Assembly (NCBI GenBank): GCA_002694465.1
Contig: NZMG01000023.1
Location: forward strand, 1-64,000
Length of the DNA stretch: 64,000 nucleotides
Reading direction: 5' to 3'
Source of the DNA: Flavobacteriaceae bacterium
GTDB taxonomy: Bacteria > Bacteroidota > Bacteroidia > Flavobacteriales > Flavobacteriaceae
The stretch's first letter is position 1. Every line of letters starts with the position of its first letter. The notes under the pieces were generated by a model, which did not search any database, was not told where the DNA came from, and saw nothing but the letters and a program-made list of their open reading frames with translations. The position numbers were made by a program, and so were the translations under genes. This document shows positions 35,364 through 43,849 of this stretch, piece after piece.

Positions 35364-36073
35364 TGAATCTATTCTACCAAGGTAATCTTTCCGAAACTTC
35401 TCAGAATATCATTTTTGATAAAGAGGAAAGCCGCCATATTTTTAAAGCTTTACGTCATAAAGTTGGAGATACCTTGTATATAACAAATGGGCTTGGAATG
35501 TTATTTACAGCCGAATTGGTAGAGGTTTCACAAAAACAATGTCTTGCTGTAACTACAATAGCAGAAAAGAAAGCTCCACTACCCTATTATTTGCACATGG
35601 CGGTTGCGCCTACTAAAAACAACGATCGTTTTGAATGGTTTTTAGAAAAAGCTACGGAGATTGGAATATCAGAAATTACTCCTATTCTATGCGACCGAAG
35701 CGAAAGAAAAGTCATTAAAGTGGACCGCTTCGAAAAAATTATCGAAAGCGCGATGAAACAATCACTCAAAATGTACAAACCGAAGCTTAATGAATTGACT
35801 TCCTTTTCTGATTTTATAAAGCTTCAAAGCAATTTTAATGGAATAAAATGTATTGCTCATTGCGAAGATTCGGAAAAGGAATTGTTAAAAAATTTAGTTC
35901 AGCCAACATCAAACAACATCATTCTTATTGGTCCGGAAGGAGATTTTTCCTACAAGGAAATTGAATTAGCGCAAAAAAATGACTTTATCCCTATAAGTCT
36001 TGGAGAAAGTCGATTACGCACCGAAACAGCCGCAATATCTGCTTGTCACACAGTTTATTGCAACAATTTATAG
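35363..36073 (+). CDS. rsmE: 16S rRNA m3U1498 methyltransferase RsmE
   Basis: RsmE methylates N3 of U1498 in 16S rRNA. The 236-residue protein has the N-terminal PUA-like domain (about 1-70, 'HIFKALRHKVGDTLYITNG') and a SPOUT knot domain. Its AdoMet-binding loops are 'IILIGPEGDFSYKEIELA' and 'ISLGESRLRTETAAI' near the C-terminus. Length is standard. Its ATG overlaps the stop of the TfoX-like gene. Confidence 0.95.
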   Translation: MNLFYQGNLSETSQNIIFDKEESRHIFKALRHKVGDTLYITNGLGMLFTAELVEVSQKQCLAVTTIAEKKAPLPYYLHMAVAPTKNNDRFEWFLEKATEIGISEITPILCDRSERKVIKVDRFEKIIESAMKQSLKMYKPKLNELTSFSDFIKLQSNFNGIKCIAHCEDSEKELLKNLVQPTSNNIILIGPEGDFSYKEIELAQKNDFIPISLGESRLRTETAAISACHTVYCNNL

Positions 36074-36076
36074 TCT

Positions 36077-36101
36077 CTTTTAAATTATAAAAGTGTTTTT
36101 T
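36077..36101 (+). terminator. Possible weak terminator after rsmE
   Basis: ctttta-aatta-taaaag followed by 'tgtttttt': an AU-only 6-bp stem ahead of a T-run, right after the rsmE stop. The low GC makes it uncertain. Confidence 0.4.
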
Positions 36102-36188
36102 ATCGATAAAATTTGCTATTTAATCGATATTTTATATATTGCACTCACCAAATCGAACCTAATTTATACTTAACCTACTTAAGTTGCT

Positions 36189-36362
36189 ATGAATGCACTA
36201 AAGAGAAGTCCCCGTAAAAGTACGCCGTCCCAAAGCGTGCCATATCAAGAGGTTACTTTAAAGTTTCTCTCTCCAATGCAAAGGGAAAAGTCAAACAAAA
36301 TCACTAAAGATTGGAAACTATTCACCTATTCCCTTTTTGGTGAAATGATTGATAATATTTAA
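36189..36362 (+). CDS. Possible small basic protein (57 residues)
   Basis: An ATG-initiated frame too short for the ORF track fills the middle of the 333-base gap between rsmE and the DUF4159 gene. The peptide starts 'MNALKRSPRKSTPSQSVPYQ' and ends 'SLFGEMIDNI'. It is Lys/Arg-rich at the N-terminus with no membrane segment. I do not recognise a family. Support is only the intact frame in an otherwise empty gap; it could be chance. The upstream part of the gap (36102-36188) is AT-rich with two ATCGAT palindromes and no other gene. Confidence 0.35.
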   Translation: MNALKRSPRKSTPSQSVPYQEVTLKFLSPMQREKSNKITKDWKLFTYSLFGEMIDNI

Positions 36363-36394
36363 TATTTTTCTACTTCTGGCCATCACAAATTTGT

Positions 36395-36402
36395 TATTTT
36401 TG
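36395..36402 (+). promoter_or_regulatory. -7 promoter element of the DUF4159 gene
   Basis: TATTTTTG matches TAnnTTTG and ends only 4 bases before the ATG at 36407. With the usual distance to +1 this predicts a leaderless transcript. Confidence 0.5.
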
Positions 36403-36406
36403 GAAC

Positions 36407-37048
36407 ATGCGATGGTTACTATTTATTTCTTTTATATTCTCGATAAATTTTTCTCAAGCTCAAGAGCTTGCCATTTTAAGGTATGGTGGCGGTGGAGATT
36501 GGTATAGTAATCCTACAGCACTTCCCAATTTAATTAAGTTTTGTAACCAACAAATCAATACCTCTCTACAGGAAAAACCTCAAACGGTATCCCTTTTGGA
36601 TGTGGAACTCTTTAACTATCCCCTTATCCATATGACCGGACATGGAAACGTGTTCTTTACCAATGAGGAAGTAGAAAACCTTCGAGATTATCTATTAAGC
36701 GGTGGGTTTCTTCATATTGACGACAACTATGGTATGGATCAGTACGTGCGAAAAGAACTTGCTAAACTTTTTCCAAACGAAGAATTAAAAGAACTTCCAG
36801 GAGATCATCCAATTTTTAATCAGAAATTTAAATTTCCTCAAGGATTACCAAAAATTCATGAGCATGATAATGGCAGACCACAGGCCTTTGGAATCACTAT
36901 AGACGGCAGGCTAGTACTGTTATATACCTTTGAAAGTGATTTAGGAGATGGATGGGAGAACCCAGAAGTACATAACGATCCTGCCGAAGTTAGACTTAAA
37001 GCCCTACAAATGGGTGCTAACATTATTCAATACGCTTTTGAAAATTAG
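36407..37048 (+). CDS. DUF4159 family exported protein
   Basis: This 213-residue protein has a signal peptide ('WLLFISFIFSINFSQAQ') and a DUF4159 domain covering the rest. Typical elements are 'LRYGGGGDWYSNPTALPNL', 'PLIHMTGHGNVFFTNEEVENLRDYLLSGGFLHIDDNYG' and the C-terminal 'DLGDGWENPEVHNDP'. The fold resembles class I glutamine amidotransferase-like (ThuA-type) domains. The function is unknown; it is probably periplasmic. It is followed after 10 bases by the methyltransferase gene, probably on one transcript. Confidence 0.9.
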   Translation: MRWLLFISFIFSINFSQAQELAILRYGGGGDWYSNPTALPNLIKFCNQQINTSLQEKPQTVSLLDVELFNYPLIHMTGHGNVFFTNEEVENLRDYLLSGGFLHIDDNYGMDQYVRKELAKLFPNEELKELPGDHPIFNQKFKFPQGLPKIHEHDNGRPQAFGITIDGRLVLLYTFESDLGDGWENPEVHNDPAEVRLKALQMGANIIQYAFEN

Positions 37049-37058
37049 ATAATCTGGT

Positions 37059-38222
37059 ATGAATATAGCATTATTGCGACCAGAAGTACAGCAATTCATT
37101 AAAGAGTTTGAAGGAGACGTTTCCCAACTAGCTTTTAAAGGTTCTCCGTGGGAAGAAATTCCTTTAAAAGAACTTATTCAGCAGATTGAAAGTTATACCA
37201 AATGTAAAGATAAACTCCCTACTTGGTATAACTGCCATAATATAATTTACCCGCCAAAGCTCCATATAGAGCAGACTTCTTCAGAGATTACAGCACTATA
37301 TAAAGCTTCAATAGTTAAAGGGAAAGGATTGGCCGATATCACAGGCGGATTTGGTGTTGATAGCTATTTTTTTTCTGAAAAATTTACAACGGTACATCAT
37401 TTTGAAGAAAACGACTATTTATCTGAAATCGCAGCACATAACTTTAAACAATTAGAAAAGACTAATGTTTCCTTTTTTGCAACAGATGGGATTGAAGGAA
37501 TTCGAAATCAAAAATACGATGTTATTTATGCAGATCCATCACGCAGACACGCCTCCAAAGGGAAAGTATTTTTTTTAAGTGATTGTGAGCCCAATCTTGT
37601 GGATCATCAGGAATTTTTATTAGAACTGTGTGAAATCTTATTGGTAAAAACATCACCTATGCTAGATATTTCGATGGGTTTGAATGAACTGAAAAATGTT
37701 TCCGAAATACACATCATCGCGGTCAATAACGAAGTGAAAGAACTACTTTGGATTCTTTCCAAATCAATTTCAGAAGAAATATTGATTAAAACCATCAACT
37801 TCAGTAAAACCGAAAAAGAGGAATTTCAATTTTATTTTGATTCTGAAAACAGGGAACATTATGAAACTCCCCTAACCTATCTTTATGAACCAAATGCTGC
37901 TATAATGAAGGCTGGAGGCTTTTCTAAAATATGTGATGCCTTCCCTGTTTATAAACTTGCGCAACACAGCCATTTATTTACAAGTGATGCCCTTATTGAT
38001 TTTCCAGGACGAGTTTTCAAGATTACTTCGGTGATTCCGTACCAAAAATCAGAAATGAAAAACTTTGCAAAATCAAAAGCAAATGTAAGTACCCGTAACT
38101 TTCCAGAAACAGTGGCGCAGATAAAGAAAAAATGGAATATAAACGATGGCGGAAATAAATATCTTTTTTTTACGACACTTCAAAATGGTGATAAAGTAGT
38201 TTTAGATACAGAGAAACTGTAG
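37059..38222 (+). CDS. Class I SAM-dependent methyltransferase, THUMP-like
   Basis: This 387-residue predicted RNA methyltransferase has an N-terminal domain, then AdoMet motif I 'LADITGGFGVDSYFF' (about 91-105), an acidic motif II 'VHHFEENDYL', and a catalytic motif IV variant 'YADPSRR' (159-163) where N6/N2 methyltransferases often have DPPY or DPAR. The C-terminal part (about 300-387, 'VFKITSVIPYQKSEMKNFAKSKANVSTRNFPETVAQIKKKWNI') matches the THUMP-like RNA-binding module. The substrate is unknown, probably tRNA or rRNA. Confidence 0.85.
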   Translation: MNIALLRPEVQQFIKEFEGDVSQLAFKGSPWEEIPLKELIQQIESYTKCKDKLPTWYNCHNIIYPPKLHIEQTSSEITALYKASIVKGKGLADITGGFGVDSYFFSEKFTTVHHFEENDYLSEIAAHNFKQLEKTNVSFFATDGIEGIRNQKYDVIYADPSRRHASKGKVFFLSDCEPNLVDHQEFLLELCEILLVKTSPMLDISMGLNELKNVSEIHIIAVNNEVKELLWILSKSISEEILIKTINFSKTEKEEFQFYFDSENREHYETPLTYLYEPNAAIMKAGGFSKICDAFPVYKLAQHSHLFTSDALIDFPGRVFKITSVIPYQKSEMKNFAKSKANVSTRNFPETVAQIKKKWNINDGGNKYLFFTTLQNGDKVVLDTEKL

Positions 38223-38292
38223 AAAAGTGAAAATTTCCTTAAACTTTTAAAGTGCATTTTTTCATCCTAAATATTTCCTATATATTAAAAAT

Positions 38293-39114
38293 ATGAAGGA
38301 AATAGTATTAAAATATTGGTTTTGCTGGGTATTTATTTTAGTTTCATGTGTTCCTCCTGGCAATTTAAATCCATTAATAAGTTTGCCAAACGATTTAAAA
38401 GAAGTTTCCGCAGCAGAGGTTCTTGATGGAAATGATACTGTATGGATGATAGAAGATCAAGGGAATGCCGCTAAAGTTTATGGTATTGACCTTACACAAC
38501 AACATCTTTTAAAAATCATTACTGTAGAAAATGCGAAAAATAAAGACTGGGAAGATTTAACAAGTGATGCAGAAGGGAATCTTTATATAGGTGATTTTGG
38601 TAATAATTCAAACAAAAGAAAAGAAGGTACCATTTACAAGCTTACCAATATTACAAATGCTGAAAGCAAAATAAATGCGGAAGTGATAACCTACTCGGTT
38701 CCAAATAATGTGGAAAATGAAGATTTTGAAAGCTTTTTTCTTTACAATGGGTACTTCTACATCTTTAGCAAAGATGATAAAAAAGGAACGGTTATAAAAG
38801 TACCAAACGTTATTGGAAAAACCGAAGCTACAATTGTTTCAGAATTTAATTTAAAAGGAAAAGATGATGCCATTACTTCTGCAGATATATCTGCTGATGG
38901 AACGGAAGTAATTTTATTAAATCATGAAAAACTATGGAAGTTATCTAATTTTAAGGGAGATGATTTCTTTTCAGGTACAATTGAAAAACTTTCTTTTAAT
39001 CATAACACTCAAAAAGAAGGACTCTGCTATCTAGATAGGAGTACGGTTATTATAACAGATGAACGAAACGGCTCTGAAGGAGGTAATGTTTATTCCTTTA
39101 GTATTAACCATTAA
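38293..39114 (+). CDS. Lipoprotein with a probable beta-propeller
   Basis: This 273-residue protein has a lipoprotein signal with lipobox 'ILVSC' (Cys19) and is probably anchored in a membrane. The mature part has repeating strands of about 40 residues ('NKDWEDLTSDAEGNLYIGDFGNNSNKRKEGTIYKLTN', 'DAITSADISADGTEVILLNHEKLWKLS'), typical of NHL/SdiA-regulated-like propellers. No catalytic motif is visible and the ligand is unknown. It has its own short upstream gap and no partner genes. The gap 39115-39232 after it has no gene. Confidence 0.75.
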   Translation: MKEIVLKYWFCWVFILVSCVPPGNLNPLISLPNDLKEVSAAEVLDGNDTVWMIEDQGNAAKVYGIDLTQQHLLKIITVENAKNKDWEDLTSDAEGNLYIGDFGNNSNKRKEGTIYKLTNITNAESKINAEVITYSVPNNVENEDFESFFLYNGYFYIFSKDDKKGTVIKVPNVIGKTEATIVSEFNLKGKDDAITSADISADGTEVILLNHEKLWKLSNFKGDDFFSGTIEKLSFNHNTQKEGLCYLDRSTVIITDERNGSEGGNVYSFSINH

Positions 39115-39232
39115 ATCAACTCTCAAAATCAATAGTATATAAATAATAGATTCTACTACCATTATTACAACTATTTCAATTTTTTTAAAGTTTTAGAAAA
39201 CAACGAATGCACTTTACAAATGAAGAAATTAA

Positions 39233-39258
39233 AAAGCCTTAGATTTCTCTAAGGCTTT
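39233..39258 (-). terminator. Terminator of the tRNA operon
   Basis: aaagccttag-atttct-ctaaggcttt is a perfect 10-bp stem. The T-run follows it on the minus strand, just downstream of tRNA-Arg, so it ends the tRNA transcript. Confidence 0.85.
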
Positions 39259-39269
39259 GATTTTACTAG

Positions 39270-39343
39270 TGATCGCGACAGGATTCGAACCTGTGACCGT
39301 CTGCTTAGAAGGCAGATGCTCTATCCAGCTGAGCTACGCGACC
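39270..39343 (-). tRNA. tRNA-Arg (anticodon TCT)
   Basis: The minus strand reads 'ggtcgcgtagctcagctgg' to 'ggttcgaatcctgtcgcgatca'. The 7-bp acceptor stem (one G-U) is intact. The anticodon arm is 'ctgcc-ttctaag-cag', anticodon TCT, reading AGA/AGG. The T-loop ttcgaat is present. No CCA is encoded. Confidence 0.97.
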
Positions 39344-39385
39344 ATAGCTTAAAAAAAAACCGAACTTGAAAAAGTCCGGTTCTTG

Positions 39386-39460
39386 TCGGGGTGGCAGGAT
39401 TCGAACCTGCGACCTCCTGCTCCCAAAGCAGGCGCGATGACCGGGCTACGCTACACCCCG
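39386..39460 (-). tRNA. tRNA-Pro (anticodon TGG)
   Basis: The minus strand reads 'cggggtgtagcgtagcccgg' to 'ggttcgaatcctgccaccccga'. The acceptor stem CGGGGTG/CACCCCG is perfect. The anticodon loop is 'tttggga', anticodon TGG. It is the middle gene of the operon. A hairpin 'aaccgaac...gtccggtt' separates it from tRNA-Arg. Confidence 0.97.
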
Positions 39461-39497
39461 TGAAATAACATTGCTGTATCTTCACAAATTATTGTTG

Positions 39498-39581
39498 CGG
39501 AGAGACAGGGATTCGAACCCTGGCAACGGTTTCCCGTTGACAGATTAGCAATCTGCTCCATTACCACTCTGGCACCTCTCC
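39498..39581 (-). tRNA. tRNA-Ser (anticodon GCT)
   Basis: The minus strand reads 'ggagaggtgccagagtggt' to 'ggttcgaatccctgtctctccg'. It has the long variable arm of class II tRNAs ('aacgggaaaccgtt'), anticodon GCT for AGC/AGU, and discriminator G. It is the first gene of the tRNA operon. Confidence 0.97.
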
Positions 39582-39615
39582 AAATCAATGAACCCACATA
39601 TTTTCAATGCGGTTG

Positions 39616-39646
39616 CAAATGTAAATTTATCTATTCAATAACCCAA
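39616..39646 (-). promoter_or_regulatory. Promoter of the tRNA operon
   Basis: On the minus strand, TTG (39646-39644), 20 bases, then TACATTTG (39623-39616): both elements of the Bacteroidota promoter with suitable spacing, 34 bases before tRNA-Ser. Confidence 0.65.
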
Positions 39647-39686
39647 AAAAAAAGAAACGTTTTTTATATTTTTTTTTCCGCTCATT

Positions 39687-41726
39687 TTATTCGGGATATT
39701 CTACTCTTAAATGATAGCTGTTTTTAAGTTTTTTCTTTAAAACTTTCTTAATAATTTCAATCTCTTTAAAAGTAATATTAGCGTTAATAAATTGTCCATT
39801 TTCCATTTGGCTATTGACAATGTTTTCTACAAAAGAATCAATTTTTGAGGCCGTAGGGTCTTTCAAGCTCTTACTTGCCGCCTCCACACTATCTGCCATC
39901 ATCAATATGGCCGTTTCTTTTGAAAAAGGCTTAGGCCCGGGATATTGAAAATCTTCCTTCTTTACTTCTCCGTTTATTTCTTCTTCTTTTTTGTAGAAAT
40001 AAAACACCAAACTAGTTCCATGATGGGTCCTTATAAAATCAACAATTCTATCTGGGAGATTATTCTTTCTTGCAATTTCTATTCCTTTTATAACGTGATC
40101 TATAATGATTTTGGCACTTTCCTTAGGTGATAACTCATTCAGGGGGTTTATCTGATTTAATTGATTTTCGGTAAAATTGGATGGATTCACCATTTTACCA
40201 ATATCGTGATACAGTGCTCCTACTCTTGCTAGCATTGAATTTGCTCCAATTTCATTGGCTGCAGCCTCGGCTAAATTTGCAACATTCAACGAATGGTGAA
40301 AAGTACCTGGCGCTCTGTTTGAAAGTTCTTTTAACAAGGCAGAATTTGTATTGCTTAGTTCCAGCAATGATACTTCAGAAACCAATCCGAAGATTTTTTC
40401 ATAAATATATATAAGTGGAAATGCAAAAAGTGTTACCAACCCACAAATAATGAAATAGACAAAATTTTCGAGTTCAATTTGGGCAATGTTACCTTCTTGA
40501 ATAATGAAAAATGCAAAATAACCAAGGATGTAGATAAAAGTGATTTGCCCTACAGAGATAAATAAATTGGCACGCTTGTACAATTCTGAAACGGTTAAAA
40601 TAGTAACAATACCTGCAATGATTTGAAGAAACATAAACTCAAAGCTATTAGGTACAATAAAGCCTAAAAGCATTATGGTGAGAACGTGCACAAACAGTCC
40701 TAATCTTGCATCAAAAAAGCTCTTTAAAATGATAGGTAAAATACACAATGGAATAATATAAACATAGGTAGCATCGTACTTTACAACTAAAGTGGTGACA
40801 AATACCATCACTATAATATTGAAGAAAATAAAACTTACCTTAGTATCATTTGCATAAATTTCACGGCGATATTTTCTAAGAAATAAGAATAGCATAATAA
40901 ACACCAAGGACACGAGCATTGAGTAGCCAAAAACTAGCCAATAATAATTATTTTGACTCCAAACCTGCGATTGAAATTGATCCTTTAAAGAATTTAATAT
41001 CAGGTATTTTTCACCTTCAACCACTTCTCCTTTTGCAATAATTCGAGTCCCTTTTTCTACAATTCCTTTATTTGGATTAATTTGATTGATCGCATTTTCA
41101 ATAGCAGATTCTGTACGTTGAGGATTGTACGAAATATTGGGTTGTGCTACTGTAGTAATAAGTCTTTGTAATAACGGAATGACATCCTTTCTATCTTTTG
41201 CTTTTGTAGTTACCAATGGAACCAAATCATCTTTTTTGAAAAACTGAGAAAACACCACTTCACTAACTTCGTTTCCAACTTTCAAATACACTATTCTATC
41301 CTCCGAAAATGAGTACTCATTTTCAACAAGCCCTTTAGTATATACTTCATTTAAAATAGAATTTCCTAGTTGCGCTACACGGTTTTTAGAAGTTTGATAC
41401 AAACTGTCAACATATTCAACATCAAGATTTGTCTTAAAAGACTCTAAAGCTATTGCTGGAATTTTGGAATTGGCATCAAAATAAGGAATAACAGAAGAAC
41501 GAATAGCTTCCTTTTCACTTTCAAGTGTCTCTTTATCTTTCTTTATGGTAAAATTGAACGGAGAAAGTAAATTTTCGTATTGCCAGGGTTTTCCTTTCTG
41601 AAAATTATATTTAAACTGCCCCCCTTTCGGCAAAAGATAAATTACCAAAAGTGTAGTAACTAGGTACAAAAAAACCTTATAAATAAGTGATTGATTTCGG
41701 GTTAAGAAAAAGACAAGGTTTTTCAT
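39687..41726 (-). CDS. 7TM-HD family membrane phosphodiesterase (PgpH-like)
   Basis: This 679-residue protein has an N-terminal transmembrane helix ('VFLYLVTTLLVIYLL'), a periplasmic 7TM-HDED domain (about 40-255), a bundle of about seven membrane helices (about 262-440) and a cytoplasmic HD domain. The HD signature is 'HHSLNVANLAEAAANEIG' near 475 and 'LYHDIGK' near 505-511, followed by 'IIDHV' and 'IRTHHGT'. This is the architecture of PgpH in Listeria, which degrades c-di-AMP. The same activity is likely but not proven. It stands alone, downstream of the tRNA promoter on the same strand. Confidence 0.92.
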   Translation of the reverse strand: MKNLVFFLTRNQSLIYKVFLYLVTTLLVIYLLPKGGQFKYNFQKGKPWQYENLLSPFNFTIKKDKETLESEKEAIRSSVIPYFDANSKIPAIALESFKTNLDVEYVDSLYQTSKNRVAQLGNSILNEVYTKGLVENEYSFSEDRIVYLKVGNEVSEVVFSQFFKKDDLVPLVTTKAKDRKDVIPLLQRLITTVAQPNISYNPQRTESAIENAINQINPNKGIVEKGTRIIAKGEVVEGEKYLILNSLKDQFQSQVWSQNNYYWLVFGYSMLVSLVFIMLFLFLRKYRREIYANDTKVSFIFFNIIVMVFVTTLVVKYDATYVYIIPLCILPIILKSFFDARLGLFVHVLTIMLLGFIVPNSFEFMFLQIIAGIVTILTVSELYKRANLFISVGQITFIYILGYFAFFIIQEGNIAQIELENFVYFIICGLVTLFAFPLIYIYEKIFGLVSEVSLLELSNTNSALLKELSNRAPGTFHHSLNVANLAEAAANEIGANSMLARVGALYHDIGKMVNPSNFTENQLNQINPLNELSPKESAKIIIDHVIKGIEIARKNNLPDRIVDFIRTHHGTSLVFYFYKKEEEINGEVKKEDFQYPGPKPFSKETAILMMADSVEAASKSLKDPTASKIDSFVENIVNSQMENGQFINANITFKEIEIIKKVLKKKLKNSYHLRVEYPE

Positions 41727-41815
41727 ATAAAAAATTACGAAAAGTAAAGGTATGAATAAGCTTTCATTTATCCCAAGCCCTAATCTATTAACAAGGATAT
41801 TTCATTTTTAATCCG

Positions 41816-41823
41816 TAATTTTG
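41816..41823 (+). promoter_or_regulatory. -7 promoter element of the thiolase gene
   Basis: TAATTTTG matches TAnnTTTG, 32 bases upstream of the ATG at 41856. Confidence 0.5.
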
Positions 41824-41855
41824 CAACTCATTAATTCTATTTAATTAAAATTATT

Positions 41856-43034
41856 ATGTCCAAAAAAGTTGTTATCGTATCCTCTGCCCGAACCCCCATT
41901 GGTAGCTTTATGGGAAGCCTTTCTTCTTTAACTGCAGCACAATTAGGAAGTGTTGCAATAAAAGGAGCATTGGAGAAGATAAAACTTGACCCTTCTTTAG
42001 TTTCTGAAGTATTTATGGGTAATGTGGTTCAAGCAGGAGTTGGACAAGCGCCTGCACGACAAGCAGCCCTTGGAGCTGGAATTCCAGATTCTGTTCCTTG
42101 TACTACTGTAAACAAAGTATGTGCCTCTGGTATGAAAGCGGTTATGCAAGCTGCCCAGGCGGTTGCTTTGGGCGATGCCGAAGTGGTAGTTGCTGGTGGA
42201 ATGGAAAGCATGAGTAATATTCCCCATTATGTACACTTGCGAACAGGCACCAAATTTGGCCCAACCACGATGATTGATGGTATGCAAAAAGATGGATTGG
42301 TAGACGCCTACGATCATAATGCAATGGGTGTATGCGCCGATGCATGTGCTACTGAATATCATTTTTCTCGCGAAGATCAAGATGCGTTCGCAATACAGTC
42401 ATACAAACGTTCAGCAAAGGCTTGGGAAGAAGGAAAATTCGCAAATGAAGTTGTCCCAGTAGCCGTTCCACAGCGTAAAGGAGATCCTGTTATCGTTTCA
42501 GAGGATGAAGAATTTAAAAATGTATTTATTGAAAAAATACCCGCGCTACGACCTGCATTTACAAAAGATGGCACTGTAACCGCAGCAAATGCTTCAACCA
42601 TAAACGATGGGGCTGGCGCTATGATTTTGATGAGTGAGGAAAAGGCAAAAGAGTTAGGGTTACAACCTTTGGCATATATTAAAAGTTATGCCGATGCCGC
42701 TCAAGAGCCAAAATGGTTTACTACAGCTCCTGCTAAAGCCCTTCCAAAAGCATTGGCAAAAGCCAACATTACTCTTGATGATGTTGATTATTTTGAGTTC
42801 AACGAAGCTTTTTCTGTTGTTGGCCTAGCCAATATGAAATTATTAGGACTAAATGATTTTAACGTAAATGTTAATGGTGGAGCTGTTTCATTAGGCCACC
42901 CATTAGGCTGTAGTGGTGTTAGAATTCTAATTACGCTCTTAAGTGTTTTAGAACAAAACAAAGCAAAAATTGGTGCAGCAGCAATATGTAATGGCGGAGG
43001 TGGTGCTTCGGCAATGGTAATTGAAAGAATTTAA
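41856..43034 (+). CDS. Acetyl-CoA C-acetyltransferase / thiolase
   Basis: This thiolase (392 residues) reversibly joins two acetyl-CoA or cleaves 3-ketoacyl-CoA in the cytoplasm. The nucleophilic Cys89 is in 'TTVNKVCASGMKA', His348 in 'GGAVSLGHPLGCSG' and the acid/base Cys378 in 'AAICNGGGGASAMVIERI'. 'NEAFSVV' is also conserved. Length and motifs match biosynthetic-type thiolases, including enzymes of the acetoacetyl-CoA and leucine/isoleucine degradation routes. The precise pathway cannot be decided. The NlpC/P60 gene follows 19 bases later. Confidence 0.95.
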   Translation: MSKKVVIVSSARTPIGSFMGSLSSLTAAQLGSVAIKGALEKIKLDPSLVSEVFMGNVVQAGVGQAPARQAALGAGIPDSVPCTTVNKVCASGMKAVMQAAQAVALGDAEVVVAGGMESMSNIPHYVHLRTGTKFGPTTMIDGMQKDGLVDAYDHNAMGVCADACATEYHFSREDQDAFAIQSYKRSAKAWEEGKFANEVVPVAVPQRKGDPVIVSEDEEFKNVFIEKIPALRPAFTKDGTVTAANASTINDGAGAMILMSEEKAKELGLQPLAYIKSYADAAQEPKWFTTAPAKALPKALAKANITLDDVDYFEFNEAFSVVGLANMKLLGLNDFNVNVNGGAVSLGHPLGCSGVRILITLLSVLEQNKAKIGAAAICNGGGGASAMVIERI

Positions 43035-43053
43035 AAATTTCTAGCCCTTCTGA

Positions 43054-43803
43054 ATGAAATTTGGCATTTGTCCTCTTAGTATTATTCCGTTACGATTAGA
43101 ATCTTCCGACAAAAGTGAATTGGTTAGTCAAGTGCTTTATGGTGAGATTTTTAAAGTATTGGATGTTCAAAAAAAGTGGAGTAAGATTAGATTGAATTTT
43201 GATAAATATGAAGGGTGGATAGATAACAAACAATACCAATTCATTTCGAAAGAAGATTATGAAACGCTAAATGAGGTTTCTCCAAGATATTCTTCAGATT
43301 TAGTAGACTTTGTTGCCACCAAAGAAAAGCAATTGCTTACTACTCCCATTGGAAGCAGTATCCAAAACGCACCCTTTCTAGAGCATACGTTTGATGGTAG
43401 ATTTATTTCAGAACAACAACCTAAATCCTATTTAACAGAAACTGCAATATTATTTTTAAACAGTCCCTATTTATGGGGTGGTAAAACCCCTTTTGGAATT
43501 GATTGTAGTGGTTTTACCCAAATGGTATATAAAATAAATGGATATAGCTTACTTCGAGATGCAAGTCAACAGGCCACACAAGGTGAAGCCCTTAGTTTTA
43601 TTGAAGAAAGTGAACCAGGAGATTTGGCTTTTTTCGATAATAACGAAGGGGATATCATTCACGTTGGAATTATTATGAAAGATAACTACGTTATTCATTC
43701 TCACGGAAAAGTTAGAATTGATAGGCTCGATCATAGCGGTATTTATAATGTTGATGAGAAAAAATATTCTCACAAACTTCGTGTCATTAAAAAGATTATA
43801 TAA
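43054..43803 (+). CDS. NlpC/P60 family peptidoglycan endopeptidase
   Basis: This 249-residue cysteine peptidase cleaves stem peptides of peptidoglycan. It has an SH3-like region at about 15-65 ('ILFGE..KVLDVQKKWSKIRLNFDKYEGWIDN' type) and an NlpC/P60 domain at about 125-249. The catalytic Cys is in 'GIDCSGFTQMVYK', the His in 'DIIHVGIIM' and the third residue in 'VIHSHGKV'. There is no clear signal peptide, as in many flavobacterial members, so export is uncertain. It probably shares a transcript with the thiolase. Confidence 0.92.
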   Translation: MKFGICPLSIIPLRLESSDKSELVSQVLYGEIFKVLDVQKKWSKIRLNFDKYEGWIDNKQYQFISKEDYETLNEVSPRYSSDLVDFVATKEKQLLTTPIGSSIQNAPFLEHTFDGRFISEQQPKSYLTETAILFLNSPYLWGGKTPFGIDCSGFTQMVYKINGYSLLRDASQQATQGEALSFIEESEPGDLAFFDNNEGDIIHVGIIMKDNYVIHSHGKVRIDRLDHSGIYNVDEKKYSHKLRVIKKII

Positions 43804-43804
43804 A

Positions 43805-43834
43805 AAAAGGCTTCAAAATTTGAAGCCTTTTTTA
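43805..43834. terminator. Bidirectional terminator
   Basis: 'aaaaaggcttcaaaatttgaagcctttttta' is a perfect palindromic stem with A-runs before and T-runs after it, between the convergent NlpC/P60 and TPR genes. Confidence 0.9.
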
Positions 43835-43849
43835 TTGAGTTATGTGATA

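Noticed and set aside
37531-37548. Broken catalytic motif (DPSRR) in the THUMP-like methyltransferase
   Set aside because: DPxR-type variants are typical of this family, so it is not evidence of inactivation.
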